Origin: an uncultured Methanomicrobiales archaeon
GTDB lineage: Archaea; Halobacteriota; Methanomicrobia; Methanomicrobiales; Methanospirillaceae
Length of the DNA: 39,679 nt
Assembly: GCA_903828975.1 (NCBI GenBank)
Contig: CAIKOD010000040.1
Span: forward strand, 1-39,679
Direction of reading: 5' to 3'
Shown: one piece after another, positions 23,238-33,800 of the stretch
Position numbering within the stretch: position 1 is the stretch's first letter
How the letters are laid out: every line of letters starts with the position of its first letter
Translations under genes and position numbers: made by a program
Notes under the pieces: generated by a model
What the model was told of the DNA's origin: nothing
Databases searched by the model: none
Seen by the model: the letters and a program-made list of their open reading frames with translations, nothing else

Positions 23238-24155
23238 TCATTCGTATTCAATAGTCGCCGGTGGCTTGGGAGTGATATCATACACAACCCTTGACACGCT
23301 TCTGATCTGTCCTGTGATCCGGGACTCGATTTTCGCCAGTACCTCGTACGGGAGATGGATCGGGTCCGCTGTCATACCGTCGCGCGAGTTGACCGCCCGC
23401 ACGGCAACTATCCACCCATGGACCCGATTATCCCCCTTCACCCCGGTCCCAAGACCGACCACTGCGGCCAGGCACTGCCATGGCCGGAACTGTTCAACCA
23501 GTTCGCCCTCGACAATCCAGTTCGCTTCCCGGACGACCTCAACTTTTTCAGGGGTAACTTCCCCTATTATCCTGACTGCAAGGCCTGGTCCCGGAAATGG
23601 CATCCTGTGCTGGATTTCTGCCGGAAGCCCGAGTGCACCGGCAACATCCCGTACCTCGTCCTTGTAAAGGTCACGGAGCGGTTCAATCACGCCTTCAAAT
23701 TCCATGTGAAGTGGCATACCACCGACGTTATGATGGCTCTTGATACCACCCTCGCTCTCTATCCGGTCAGGGTAGATCGTCCCCTGCAGGAGCATTTTCG
23801 CCCCGGTAAGCCTTGCCTCACGTTCGAAAACACGGATGAACTGCTCACCAATAGCTTTCCTCTTCGCTTCCGGGTCTGTGATCCCTTTCAGGACTGATAG
23901 GAATTCAACCGACGCATTAACCACCTTTAAGTTCATGTCACCAAACAGGTGACAGATCCGTTCGGTCTCACCCTTTCGCATGAGCCCGGTATCGACATAA
24001 ATCGGCACCAGGTTACACCCGATCGCCTTTGCCGCCAGCGCTGCCGCCACCGAGCTGTCAACCCCTCCTGAAAGGGCCATGACAACACCCCTGCCGGCCG
24101 CGGCATCCCTGATCTCTGTTATTGCCTGGTCGATGAATTTTGCTGTATTAACCAT
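23238..24155 (-). CDS. guaAB: GMP synthase subunit B (ATP pyrophosphatase)
   Basis: A 305-residue protein. The PP-loop is [19 protein letters not shown] near residues 26-44, followed by [14 protein letters not shown]. Typical GMP synthetase segments are [31 protein letters not shown] and the C-terminal [16 protein letters not shown]. It adenylates XMP and uses ammonia to form GMP. In archaea the glutaminase is a separate gene (subunit A), which is not in this window. It starts with ATG 16 bases after the pyrG stop, and the two form a nucleotide-synthesis pair. The length matches the archaeal stand-alone subunit. Confidence 0.96.
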   Translation of the reverse strand: MVNTAKFIDQAITEIRDAAAGRGVVMALSGGVDSSVAAALAAKAIGCNLVPIYVDTGLMRKGETERICHLFGDMNLKVVNASVEFLSVLKGITDPEAKRKAIGEQFIRVFEREARLTGAKMLLQGTIYPDRIESEGGIKSHHNVGGMPLHMEFEGVIEPLRDLYKDEVRDVAGALGLPAEIQHRMPFPGPGLAVRIIGEVTPEKVEVVREANWIVEGELVEQFRPWQCLAAVVGLGTGVKGDNRVHGWIVAVRAVNSRDGMTADPIHLPYEVLAKIESRITGQIRSVSRVVYDITPKPPATIEYE

Positions 24156-24171
24156 TCATTCACCTGTATTT

Positions 24172-25752
24172 TCAGATTTTTTTATTCCTCTCACGGCATG
24201 CTGCCACAAACCCGAGGAACGGGGGTGACGGTCGCGTCGGTCGTGACCTGAACTCCGGGTGGAACTGGGTGGCAAAGAAGAACGGGTGTGACGGCACCTC
24301 GAGTATCTCCATCCGGTCCCCCCAGGTCCCTGAAAACACCACACCTGCCTTTTCGAGCGTTTCTATGGAACCCGGGTCTACCTCGTACCGGTGGCGGTGC
24401 CGCTCGGTGGTCTCGTTACTCCCGTAGAGCTTCTTCGCCAGGGTCCCGTCCTTAATAGTAATCGGGTAGTTCCCAAGTCTCATCGTGCCACCCAGGTTTT
24501 TCACGTTCTCCTGCTCGGGAAGTATTGCTATCACGTGCCGGCCTTCACCGAACTCTTCGCTCGTTGCGTTTGTCCACCCGAGCACGTTTCGCGAGTACTC
24601 GACAACCGCCATCTGGAACCCGAGGCAGAGACCGAGGAACGGGATACTATTTGTCCTTGCATAGGTGATGGCATCGATCTTACCCTGTATTCCACGCGGT
24701 CCGAAACCACCAGGGACCAGGATCCCGTCATATTCCTCCAGGTGTGACTGCTCGAAGCGTTCTGCATCGAGCCAGCCGATCTTCACCTCGGTAGAGAGGG
24801 CACGTCCCGCATGTTTGAGTGCTTCCTTGATACTCAGGTAAACGTCTTCTATTCCATATTTAGAGACAACGGCTACACTGATGCGGCTTGTGTATTCCCG
24901 GTTCACAAGGCTGTACCAGTCATTGTTCACCTGTCTTTTCTCAAGTCCCATATGCTTGGAAAGGACCTCCGCAAGACCGTCCTTCTCCATCTCCATCGGG
25001 ACCTGGTAAATGTCAGGGACCGTCGCGGCACTGATTACACCTGCCTGCGGGAGGTCACAGAACGCTGAAATCTTACGTTTCGTATTGGGGCCGATCGGTC
25101 GATCACTCCTTCCGACGATAATATCCGCATGGAGACCAAGTTCACGGAGTGCCTTGACTGAGTGCTGGGTCGGCTTCGTTTTCATGTCACCCATCGAGTC
25201 AGCCGGTATCAGGGTGACATGGATAAGGAGACTGTCAGCTTCGGGGAGCTCTCCCCGCATCTGCCTGACCGCCTCGAGGAACGGCATACTCTCGATGTCA
25301 CCAACCGTACCGCCGACTTCAACGAGGCAGATTTCCGCCTGATCACCGCCATTGATCACGGTTTCTGCCGCATTCCTGATACAGGTCTTTATCTGTTCAG
25401 TGATATGCGGGATGATTTGTACCGTCTCACCAAGGAAATCGCCCCGGCGCTCCATCTCGATGACTGTCCGGTAGACTTTCCCGGTTGTGATATTGTGATT
25501 TGCACCGAGGTCAATATCGAGGAACCGTTCATAATTCCCGAGGTCAAGGTCGACCTCCCCACCATCGGAGAGGACGAACACCTCGCCATGCTGGCCAGGA
25601 TTCATCGTCCCGGCGTCGATATTGAGGTACGGGTCAATTTTTACCGCCGTGACGTTATATCCACGGTTTTTCAGGATGCGTCCAACAGACGCTGCAGTAA
25701 TCCCTTTTCCAAGCCCGCTCATTACTCCGCCGGTAATAAAAATATACTTCAC
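24172..25752 (-). CDS. pyrG: CTP synthase
   Basis: A 526-residue two-domain enzyme that makes CTP from UTP, ATP and glutamine. The synthetase domain has the P-loop [17 protein letters not shown] (8-24), [13 protein letters not shown] (40-52) and [11 protein letters not shown] (145-155). The class I amidotransferase domain carries the nucleophile C376 in [20 protein letters not shown] (451-460), and the H498/E500 pair in FHPEF. The start is a GTG at 25750-25752, preceded by a purine-rich site. It leads the minus-strand metabolic block and is likely co-transcribed with guaAb. Confidence 0.97.
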   Translation of the reverse strand: MKYIFITGGVMSGLGKGITAASVGRILKNRGYNVTAVKIDPYLNIDAGTMNPGQHGEVFVLSDGGEVDLDLGNYERFLDIDLGANHNITTGKVYRTVIEMERRGDFLGETVQIIPHITEQIKTCIRNAAETVINGGDQAEICLVEVGGTVGDIESMPFLEAVRQMRGELPEADSLLIHVTLIPADSMGDMKTKPTQHSVKALRELGLHADIIVGRSDRPIGPNTKRKISAFCDLPQAGVISAATVPDIYQVPMEMEKDGLAEVLSKHMGLEKRQVNNDWYSLVNREYTSRISVAVVSKYGIEDVYLSIKEALKHAGRALSTEVKIGWLDAERFEQSHLEEYDGILVPGGFGPRGIQGKIDAITYARTNSIPFLGLCLGFQMAVVEYSRNVLGWTNATSEEFGEGRHVIAILPEQENVKNLGGTMRLGNYPITIKDGTLAKKLYGSNETTERHRHRYEVDPGSIETLEKAGVVFSGTWGDRMEILEVPSHPFFFATQFHPEFRSRPTRPSPPFLGFVAACRERNKKI

Positions 25753-25968
25753 ACGATCCCCCGTTCACCTGGTACAGTTATGATTATTCATTATCACTCA
25801 TTTTATGATAGTTCTATTCCCCTCCATCACGGGTGATTGGGAAAAAAGAAGTGTAAGGAGTCCGGTTGCCCCATCCAAGAAAAGGGATCGCGGCCACCTG
25901 CAGGTTTGCGGGGATATATAACCTGGCAGGCCTGTCGATCCACCAGAAAACCGGGTTGTGGCGTACTG

Positions 25969-26409
25969 TTACGTGGTGCCCGGATCAGGTCTTTTCACAG
26001 TGGTTGAAATCGCAAACGAAGCAGATGAACGTGCGATACTATCATCCTGGCCCTCTGGTCGCACATCAGCTTCGGAGAATACCACCCTCCTTCCTTTTTT
26101 AATAACACGGCCTTGTGCAACCAGGACCATGCCGGGTCCGGCCCCCCTCATGAAACTGGTTGATTCCGAGATGGTGGCAATGACCTGGTCTTCTTCGAGC
26201 TGGGCGTAAATGGCAAGCACCATGGCCTCGTCAGCGAGCGCTGTAAACATTCCGCCCTGTAAAAAACCTTCCCCGTTGAGCATATCGTCCCGCACCCTCA
26301 TGCTGAGCGTGGCCTTCCCCTTATCAAGCGAGACCACATCGATCCCCATCAGGCAGAAAAACGGGTTTGCATCCCTTCCTCGATCCCGTATCCTTTGAAT
26401 ATAACTCAT
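25969..26409 (-). CDS. PaaI/YbgC-type hotdog thioesterase
   Basis: A protein of about 146 residues with the hotdog thioesterase pattern. FFCLMGIDVVSLDKGKATL comes first, then GEGFLQGGMFTALADEAM, where the conserved helix carries the catalytic acid region. ESTSFMRGAGPGMVLVAQGRVIKKGRRVV follows. This is the 4HBT/PaaI family, acting on acyl-CoA thioesters or related conjugates. I chose the ATG at 26407-26409 because it follows an AAAGGGAAAC ribosome site. The ATG 11 codons upstream lacks one. It diverges from the small gene at 26503. The acyl substrate is unknown. The 216 bases downstream to pyrG show nothing recognisable. Confidence 0.8.
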   Translation of the reverse strand: MSYIQRIRDRGRDANPFFCLMGIDVVSLDKGKATLSMRVRDDMLNGEGFLQGGMFTALADEAMVLAIYAQLEEDQVIATISESTSFMRGAGPGMVLVAQGRVIKKGRRVVFSEADVRPEGQDDSIARSSASFAISTTVKRPDPGTT

Positions 26410-26502
26410 TTGTTTCCCTTTAATCTTCGCGAGCGATACCATAAGGGTTTTCCCAAAAAACCCTGGGTGTATTCATCTGCTTCGCGGGACAATCCTTTCA
26501 GC

Positions 26503-26748
26503 ATGTCGAATGAACTGATGAAGGAGAAGGAGTTGACGGAGTTACTCCGTGACCTCGTATGGCTGAATGCGGTCATCGCAACGGAATTGATCCAGATCAC
26601 CGAGAACAGTTCGCAAATACTTCATAAGTGCCCCCCTCCTGATTCCTGTCTCCGTGACCACCAGTCACTCCGTGAAACGGCCCTGCTGATAGCAGAGCGT
26701 TGCCGGCCGGGAACTGCCTTAAAAGAGCACCTTACAAACCACCAGTAA
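26503..26748 (+). CDS. Small hypothetical protein (81 aa)
   Basis: I do not recognise a family. From the ATG at 26503 the protein begins MSNELMKEKELTELLRDLVW and is almost entirely helical and amphipathic. It has two cysteines around CPPPDSC (43-49), and no signal or membrane segment. The open frame extends upstream to 26395, but that part overlaps the thioesterase gene in reverse and looks unlike a protein. The divergent pair leaves about 90 bases for promoters, including a stem-loop at 26444-26464 (AGGGTTTT/AAAACCCT). The ribosome site is weak, so leaderless translation is possible. Confidence 0.5.
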   Translation: MSNELMKEKELTELLRDLVWLNAVIATELIQITENSSQILHKCPPPDSCLRDHQSLRETALLIAERCRPGTALKEHLTNHQ

Positions 26749-26823
26749 GATAAATCTGCGTAATGTATTTGCCGTTGTGCCCCGAAACATACAGGTACAA
26801 CGGTATGGCTGAGCGCGTATCCA

Positions 26824-26893
26824 GGTACCTGTGACAGGCAGTACTTCCGTTACCTCCTGTCATCAGCTAATGGTACCACACTGTGTTATATGG
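26824..26893 (+). promoter_or_regulatory. Nested inverted repeats and TATA-like box before the GT2 operon
   Basis: TGACAGG (26832-26838) is inverted as CCTGTCA (26856-26862). Outside it, GGTACC occurs at 26824-26829 and 26872-26877. A TATA-like GTTATATGG follows at 26885-26893, about 95 bases before the chosen start. This is a plausible operator and promoter region. Confidence 0.4.
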
Positions 26894-26985
26894 AAATATA
26901 CAGGGTTTGATATTGTGAATAAGGCGTGTAAAAGGCCTATCTATCCGGAGTGAGTATACTGGAACAAACAGAGATCAAGGCAGAG

Positions 26986-27678
26986 ATGGCCGCATGTACC
27001 CTTGTTATACCGGCCTATAACGAGGAGGAGCGTATCCACCTGCTCCTTTCAGATATAGCGGGTTCCGGCACCACATTTATATTTGTCTGCGACGGGAACG
27101 ATAAGACCGCAGCGATAATCCATGATTTTGCAACAGCAAATCGGAATATGCGGATACGCTGCCTGGAATATCCAGTCAGGCTCGGAAAAGGAAAGGCCAT
27201 CAGGGAAGGACTCAAAATAGCAGTTACACCGTATGCAGGTTACATGGACGCAGATGGTTCTACAGTGCTGGGTGAGATGAATGCACTTCTTCACGGACTG
27301 GGGGAGGCGGATGGCGCGATCGGCTCCCGTTACGTGCCCGGGTCAAGAGTCACCACACCGCAGGGTATATTCAGGAGACTGGAGAGCAGGACGTTCAACC
27401 TTATTATCAGGTTACTCTTTGGCCTGCCATATAACGACACCCAGTGCGGGGCGAAAGTCTTTAAATCAGGTCCATTGGAGCTTATCCTCCCTAAAATTAC
27501 CTCAAACGGGTTCGAATTTGATGTAGAACTGATCTGGCGGATGAGAACATCAGGGTTTGTCGTGAAAGAACTCCCGATTATCTGGCAGAACAGGGGGGAC
27601 TCACGGGTAAAGGGCCAGGACGCCTTTTCAATGGTTATGAACCTCTTAAAACTCAGGATTGGAAGGGAACGAACTTGA
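26986..27678 (+). CDS. Family 2 glycosyltransferase (dolichyl-phosphate sugar transferase-like)
   Basis: A GT2 enzyme of about 230 residues with a GT-A fold. CTLVIPAYNEEERIH starts the nucleotide-binding domain. VRLGKGKAIREGL is followed by the metal motif YMDADGST (the DxD-like site), and GSRYVPGSRV and FGLPYNDTQCGAKVFK are typical of Alg5/DPM1-like transferases. These move a sugar from UDP or GDP to a polyprenyl phosphate for glycan assembly. No C-terminal membrane helices are seen. I prefer the ATG at 26986 (AAGG five bases upstream) to the GTG at 26950. The stop overlaps the TTG start of the TPR gene (TTGA), so this enzyme heads a three-gene operon. Confidence 0.85.
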   Translation: MAACTLVIPAYNEEERIHLLLSDIAGSGTTFIFVCDGNDKTAAIIHDFATANRNMRIRCLEYPVRLGKGKAIREGLKIAVTPYAGYMDADGSTVLGEMNALLHGLGEADGAIGSRYVPGSRVTTPQGIFRRLESRTFNLIIRLLFGLPYNDTQCGAKVFKSGPLELILPKITSNGFEFDVELIWRMRTSGFVVKELPIIWQNRGDSRVKGQDAFSMVMNLLKLRIGRERT

Positions 27679-29483
27679 CAGGTTTTGGCGAGAGAAAACG
27701 GCAGGCATTTCAGCTGTTTGAAGACGGGAACTACGACGGGTCGTATGCCACCTGCATGGCTCTGCTGGGTGAGGACCAGGAACCGCAGGTTGAGGTACTG
27801 GCAGCCACGAACCTGTTTTATCTCGGGCGCCTCGAAGAGGCGGAACTACATTTCCGTGACCTTGCACGGAAAATGCCGGACTCTTCACATGTTCATGGGT
27901 TCCTTGGGAAGGTCCTCCGTGAAAAAGGTGATGAAGGGGCCGTGGCCGAATTCTCCACAGCAGTGCGGCTCGACCCGGATAACCAGGACGCCCTCCGGAA
28001 TTACGCAAAATGCCTCATTGATGCCAGGGATTACCGCAGGTCACTTCCAGCGCAACGACGCCTTGCGACGCACTCCCGGAGAGATGATGACTGCAGGGAC
28101 CTGATTGCTACGCTTATTGCCGTGGGAGAGGGTATTGAAGCACTGGACCAGTACCAGAAGTTCCCCTCCCTGAAAGCGAACGTTGACCCGCTTTTCATCG
28201 ATGCCCTCATTGCCGCAGGAGAGTTTGCAAAGGCCGGGGATGCCGCATCTGCGGAGTTTGAACGTTCCGGGAACAGGGAATTTCTTCGGAAATACCTCGC
28301 GGTCCTTTCACGCTACAATGTTGCCCATGCCCTTTCGGGATACCGGGACGCCTGCATGATGGGGGCGGACTATGGCATTGCGAAGGACTATATCAACCTC
28401 CTTATTTCAGTCCGGGATAATGATGAGGCACTCAGGATGTGCAGGGAACTGGTAACGAATGATAAGGATACGGACAGTTCAGTTCGCCTTATTGAATGCA
28501 GGCTGCTCGTCGGACTTGGTAAGAAAGAAGAGGCAAAATCAACCTACGAAGAACTGATCCGTTCAGGTATCGGGAGTGCAGGGAGTGATGCTTTGCTCCG
28601 TGACGCACTCCCGCTCTACCGCGAGTTCCTCCTGACATATTACCCGAAAAACGAGACATTAAAGACATTCACATCGGTCGTCTCACCGGGTGCGAACCCG
28701 GTATGCCTCTATGAGACCGGGAATCTCTACGAACAGCTCGGGGATGTTACCGAGGCCCGTGGTTGGTACTACCGGGCATACCGGAGCGATTTCCTTACCG
28801 GCGGCCTTGAATATGCGTCATTCCTTGCCCGGCACAAGGAGTGGAGGGAGTGCGAGAAAGTGATGCTGTATATCCTTTCCAACATTAAACGGAGCCGGGA
28901 CATTGTCAGGGTAGCGCAGATAACCACGGGAGGAAATATGATTCACCACACCCCGAGGCTCCTCTTCAGTCTTATCGAACGGCTTGAAGAACGCCGGGAC
29001 AAGCTCCCTGCAGAAGGGCTCGAATTCCTGGCCGTGGCGTATCTGGTTGCAGGGACGAATGCAATAGGTGAAGGCAATTATCCGGCATGCAAACGCTACT
29101 GCCTTCAGGGACTTGATATCCTGCCCGCATATTCGACCTGCATTGCAACGGCAGATTTTATTGCCGTCCTGGGACGCTGCAAGGAGCGGGCGATAGTCGA
29201 CCAGCCGGTAATGGATGATCCGGAAGGGGCTGCAGGAATTTCTATAAGGGATGTGCCAATAGTCCGGATTAGTGGTCTCGAGCCGCAGGAGGAGAAAATC
29301 CTCGAGTTCCTGAAATTACACCGCAAGGCCAGCGAAACAGACCTGCGAAAACTACTCGGGACCCGCCGGGTAACAGGGATAATGAATAAGCTGATTGCCA
29401 AAAGTGTTGCACAGGGTGTGCGGCACGTTGCAAAACGGGGGAGCGGGGAACAGGGGGAGATCTATGAGTATACGGGAGGGTGA
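27675..29483 (+). CDS. TPR-repeat protein with C-terminal winged helix
   Basis: A 602-residue soluble protein made mostly of helical TPR-like repeats. The clearest are LFYLGRLEEAELHFRDLARKMP (about 47-68) and AEFSTAVRLDPDNQDALRNYAKCL. Less regular repeats continue to about residue 510. The last 70 residues (PQEEKILEFLKLHRKASETDLRKLLGTRRVTGIMNKL and on) look like a winged helix that could bind DNA. The gene starts with TTG overlapping the glycosyltransferase stop. Its own stop is five bases before the ATPase start, so translation is coupled on both sides. I know no characterised orthologue. A scaffold or adaptor for the ATPase downstream is an inference. Confidence 0.75.
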   Translation: MTGFGERKRQAFQLFEDGNYDGSYATCMALLGEDQEPQVEVLAATNLFYLGRLEEAELHFRDLARKMPDSSHVHGFLGKVLREKGDEGAVAEFSTAVRLDPDNQDALRNYAKCLIDARDYRRSLPAQRRLATHSRRDDDCRDLIATLIAVGEGIEALDQYQKFPSLKANVDPLFIDALIAAGEFAKAGDAASAEFERSGNREFLRKYLAVLSRYNVAHALSGYRDACMMGADYGIAKDYINLLISVRDNDEALRMCRELVTNDKDTDSSVRLIECRLLVGLGKKEEAKSTYEELIRSGIGSAGSDALLRDALPLYREFLLTYYPKNETLKTFTSVVSPGANPVCLYETGNLYEQLGDVTEARGWYYRAYRSDFLTGGLEYASFLARHKEWRECEKVMLYILSNIKRSRDIVRVAQITTGGNMIHHTPRLLFSLIERLEERRDKLPAEGLEFLAVAYLVAGTNAIGEGNYPACKRYCLQGLDILPAYSTCIATADFIAVLGRCKERAIVDQPVMDDPEGAAGISIRDVPIVRISGLEPQEEKILEFLKLHRKASETDLRKLLGTRRVTGIMNKLIAKSVAQGVRHVAKRGSGEQGEIYEYTGG

Positions 29484-29487
29484 TCGG

Positions 29488-30765
29488 ATGGACGAACAGA
29501 AACTGGAGAGCCTGAATATTATCAACGCGTTACGGCGGGGGACCGTACCTGCCAGCGGACTTGAACGGATAGCAGTCGGTCTGGACGTGGAAGAGGACGT
29601 CATTGCCACGCAGCTGGATTATGTCTCTTCCGGTGGGGGCGACCTCAAGTTTATCCGGGGGGATTACGGGAGCGGGAAGACGTTTCTCGTAGCACGGTCA
29701 CTTGAGATTGCACGTGAAAAAGGATTTGCCACGGCCCATGTCATCATTTCCCCTTCTTCTCCACTCCATAAGCTGAAAGGGATTTACCAGCAGATATGCG
29801 GGAGCCTGCGGACGAAGGAAGACGAGCACGCGCTGAAGACCGTGATCGACAACTGGCTCTATGCTATCGAGGAACGGATCATCCAGGTCACCGGTGAGGG
29901 AATGGATGAGCAGGGGCTCGAAACAGCAACCGAACGGGAGATAGAGTCTGCCCTCGCCGGGATAAGCGAGATGAACTCGTCGCTTGCGGCTGCGCTCAGG
30001 ACGTATTACCGGGCGAATAATACCGGGGACTTCCAGCTTGCGCAGTCTGCGATAGGCTGGCTTTCCGCTGAGCCGAATATCGGCCGCGATTTCAAACAGA
30101 AAGCCGCGATAAAAGGGGATATTGACGAGACCGTTGCATTTGTGTTCCTGAAAGGGATTGTAAAGATCATTATCGGGTCTGGATGCCGGGGCCTGGCCGT
30201 CGCAATCGATGAAGCGGAGATTACGCAGTCCTCCCCGCGGGCGACCCGGGAAAAAGGGTATTCCCTGATACGACAGGTGGTTGATTCACTTGACGGGGGC
30301 GAAATGCCCCACTGCTATTTCCTGGTCACCGGAACACCTTCGCTCTTCGAAGGACCACGCGGGTTCCGCTCACTTCCTGCCCTGTTTGACCGGATCAATG
30401 TTGTCCAGACCGATAAATTCAGGAACCCGAGGCAGCCGCAGATCATTCTGTCGCGGTTCAATACAACCAAGCTCGAAAAAGTCGCCCTGAAGGTCTGTGA
30501 CATCTATTCTGTCGCCTACAAAGAGGTCGACCGGGAGCGGATCTCGCACCGGTTTATCAGGGCGATGATCAGCAAGGTGACGGGAAAATTCGGCGGGAGG
30601 GTGGATATCATCCCGAGGATTTTCTTAAAGGAATTCGTGGATGTACTCGATAAATGTGAGCTCTACGAAGATTATGACCCCTGGGCAGCCTATGAATTTG
30701 ACACCGCCCGCTTAAAAGGTGAACTTCGGGAAGAAGAAGAAGCGGTCATGACGATTGAGTTCTGA
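29488..30765 (+). CDS. BrxD/DUF2791-type P-loop ATPase
   Basis: A 425-residue AAA-like ATPase. RRGTVPASGLERIAVGLD (16-33) is followed by Walker A RGDYGSGKTF (57-66), Walker B AVAIDEAE (237-244, D241/E242) and a sensor strand YFLVTGTPSLFEG. This pattern matches the DUF2791 family (PF10923), whose members include BrxD of type 2 BREX phage-defence systems. The C-terminal quarter (RFIRAMISKVTGKFGGRVDIIPRIFLKEFVDVL) is likely a winged-helix region, as in ORC/Cdc6-like relatives. The ATG at 29488 follows a very strong GGAGGGTGATC. No pglX, pglZ, brxC or brxL is in the window, so function outside BREX is likely. Confidence 0.8.
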   Translation: MDEQKLESLNIINALRRGTVPASGLERIAVGLDVEEDVIATQLDYVSSGGGDLKFIRGDYGSGKTFLVARSLEIAREKGFATAHVIISPSSPLHKLKGIYQQICGSLRTKEDEHALKTVIDNWLYAIEERIIQVTGEGMDEQGLETATEREIESALAGISEMNSSLAAALRTYYRANNTGDFQLAQSAIGWLSAEPNIGRDFKQKAAIKGDIDETVAFVFLKGIVKIIIGSGCRGLAVAIDEAEITQSSPRATREKGYSLIRQVVDSLDGGEMPHCYFLVTGTPSLFEGPRGFRSLPALFDRINVVQTDKFRNPRQPQIILSRFNTTKLEKVALKVCDIYSVAYKEVDRERISHRFIRAMISKVTGKFGGRVDIIPRIFLKEFVDVLDKCELYEDYDPWAAYEFDTARLKGELREEEEAVMTIEF

Positions 30766-30830
30766 TAGTACTGCTTTCGGGATTGGCCGGTAAACTACCC
30801 TGGCCCGGATTACAGCCAGCCGGAATTACC

Positions 30831-30836
30831 TTTTTT
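30831..30836 (+). terminator. T-run after the ATPase operon
   Basis: ACCTTTTTTATTA lies about 65 bases past the ATPase stop, in the short gap before the convergent histidine kinase gene. It is a plausible archaeal terminator. Confidence 0.45.
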
Positions 30837-30875
30837 ATTACAATTGGACAGGCGAACGTGACCATATGAAAATAA

Positions 30876-33800
30876 TTACCGGTACATCCCTTCAGGTACC
30901 ATCATCTCGAACCGTGCTCCCTTGCCAGGTTCGCCGGCCTCGGTGATAGTGATGCCGGTGATTGCAAGGATCTCGCGTGAAATGAACAGCCCGAGACCGG
31001 TATTTTTCCCAAATCCCCGCTCGAAGATCTTCTCTTTCTCATCTACCGCAACACCATCGCCATCGTCCTCACATACAATCACACAATTACCATCGAGTTT
31101 CTCAGTAGAGAACCGTATAGTCGTGATCTTACCGCCGTACCGTACTGCGTTGTCCATCAGGTTGTAAAACACTTTTACAATCAGCGGGTCTGCAAACATT
31201 TCTTTATTGGCAGGAAGATCGTTTTTGACCATGACCTGTCCGAGCGGGGCTTCTTTTGCTGCAGTATCCACGATAATACGACAATCCTGCCAGACGGGGA
31301 CATTGATGCCGATCTCCTCGCATTCGTTGGTGAACCGGATCAAAGACGAGATCCGCTTTGCAGAGGTCGAAACCTTCTGTAAATATTCGTTACATGTTGT
31401 GTCGGGCTGTTTCTTTTCGAGAATACCCAGGTAACCCATCAGCACGGTAAGCTGATTGTTGATGTCATGCCGGGTGATGCGGGAGAGGAGAGTGAGCTTC
31501 TTATTTGCCTGAACGAGTGCTTCCTCCACCCTTTTCCGTTCGGTGATGTCTAATGCAGTAAACGTCACGCCAGTGGTCAGGTCGGAAGGATCGAGCGGTG
31601 TCGAGGAGAGGAGAATATCGATAATCGTCCCGTCTTTCTTCTGCCACCGGGTCTCGACGGAACCGGACCCTTTCTGTGCGATTTGGCCATATTTTTCTCT
31701 GCCGACATATTCGAATTCCTCCTGCGTCTGGTAGAGGGAACTGGAGGATTTGCCGATCAGTTCTTCAGCTGTGTACCCTGTCATCTGGCAAAGAAGATCG
31801 TTGACTGACTGAATGATACGGTTGGATACGACACCGATACCAATCGGTGCGACACGTATGATACTGTTGAGGTGAGACTCACTCTCCCGCACTGACTCTA
31901 TCATCCTGTTGCGTTCTGTGACATCCCTCGTCACCCCGATAAGCACTTCCTGGTTATTCCACCATCCACGGATAACCTTTGTTTCAACTTCGATACGTTC
32001 ACCGCCTTTTGCAAGAACGGGAACCGGGCAGGAATCGATTGTTCCGGCAATCATCCCCTGTACAATTTGAAGTGCTTCAGAACGTCGCTCGGGGACATGC
32101 AACAGCAGGATATTCGTACCGGTAAGTTCCTCCGCTGAATATGAGAGACGTTTCTGAACCGCAGCATTTACTGCAAGGATGTTTCCCTTCATATCCAGTA
32201 CAAAAACCATCTCATCTATCGAGTTGAACAGGGTCTCTAAATTTTTTAATACCTTCTTTGCCTGCTCTTCGGCTACCATTCTCTCTAATGTGCTGCCAAG
32301 TTCCCTGCCTATGGAGGTGAGCGTCTGTTTTTCCGCTTCAGAGATTACATACCTCCTTGAGCTGACGATATTCAGTGCCCCGATAGCCACCCCTTTTGAG
32401 AGTAAGGGGATACTGGCCATCGACTGAAACCCAGACTTCTTCGATCGGTCAGGTGCGATTTGGGCATAATTCTCGGTGATGATCGGTTCATTTTGAATAA
32501 ACAGTGTATCATAGGGTTTTTTATCAATGGATACGCTCTGAATTTCAGTAAGGAGGTCGGAGGGAATATTTTTTGAGTGGACTACATCTGCGGTTCGTGT
32601 CGAATGATCCACAAGGTAGATCCCACCCGCATCGAAATCCAGAAGACGCAGAGATTCCTCCAACATAGTAGTCAGGAGTTTGGGAAGATCCTCTGCCTTG
32701 TTAGCCGAAGAGATAATCTCATTGAGGATTGAGAGCATTGTCGACTGGTGTTTCAGCGCCTCTTCCGATATCCGGGATTCGGTAATATCTAAGAAGGTAA
32801 CGATGACCCCTGTAATTGTACCGCGTTCATCATATTCCGGGTCTGCATGGACAAGCACCCATACCGTATCCTGGCTCCGCGGGCGGAATATCCCCACCGT
32901 CATATTCCTGAATGGTTTCTGTGTAGCGATTACCTGATTGACGGGATAATCTGCAAGGGGAAGGACATTCCCGTCCTCACCTGAAAAATGCCACGAGGGA
33001 TGTGGAGCAATCCTGCCAATTGCCTCATCACGGGTAAGTCCCAGAAGATCAAGCGCGGTCTTGTTTATCATCCGTATACTCGTGTCCGGGTTGTGGACCA
33101 CTACAGCTGCATGAATATGTTCAATCACGCTGCGGTACTTTTCCTCGCTTTCCCGAGACGCTTCCTCCACCCGTTTCCGATCGGTGATGTCCTGGTTGAT
33201 CCCGATCATGCGGAGGGGAGCACCAGTGCTGTCCCAGGAGACCGCCTTTCCTTGTGAATGAACCCAGCGCCATTCTCCGTTTTTATGTTTCATCCGATAT
33301 ATAACATCAAAATAGGGAGTACTCCCAGACAGATGGTCTGCATTTCCCTTCAGGACAGCGGCTAAATCATCCGGGTGCACCCGTTCCTGCCACCAACCCG
33401 AAGGTTTGTCCATATCAGCCCTTGAAAAACCGAGCATTTCAGTCCATTGCCGGTTGTGGATAACTTCATGAGTAATGACGTTTAAGTCCCAGAGTCCGAG
33501 GTGTGCACTTTCAATAGCAAGGTTCAGACGTCCCTCGCTCTCCCGGAGTGCCTGCTCGCTCCTTCCGAGGTCGTCGATATTCTGCCGCAGTTCCTCTTCA
33601 GAAGCAGCCAGCTCCTCATTGACGGCATGGAGTTCTTCAGCTTTTTTGAGCAGTGCCTCTTCTGCCCGCTTTTGCTCCGTGATGTCATGTGTAATATTGA
33701 GAATGTGCGGCACACCGTTTAGTTCGATAATTGAAGTGGACATCACGCCATTAATCTCTCCACTTTTTGTAAGAAAACGGGCCTCGTAATTTCTGACTTC

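Noticed and set aside
25162-25836. 224-codon plus-strand frame inside pyrG
   Set aside because: Antisense to a CTP synthase with all motifs intact, and it has no recognisable domain.
27508-27518. tRNA T-loop-like GGGTTCGAATT
   Set aside because: It lies within the glycosyltransferase reading frame and no cloverleaf can be formed around it.
29488-30765. A complete BREX system
   Set aside because: Only the BrxD-like ATPase is present. The next gene is a convergent histidine kinase, and the upstream genes are a glycosyltransferase and a TPR protein.
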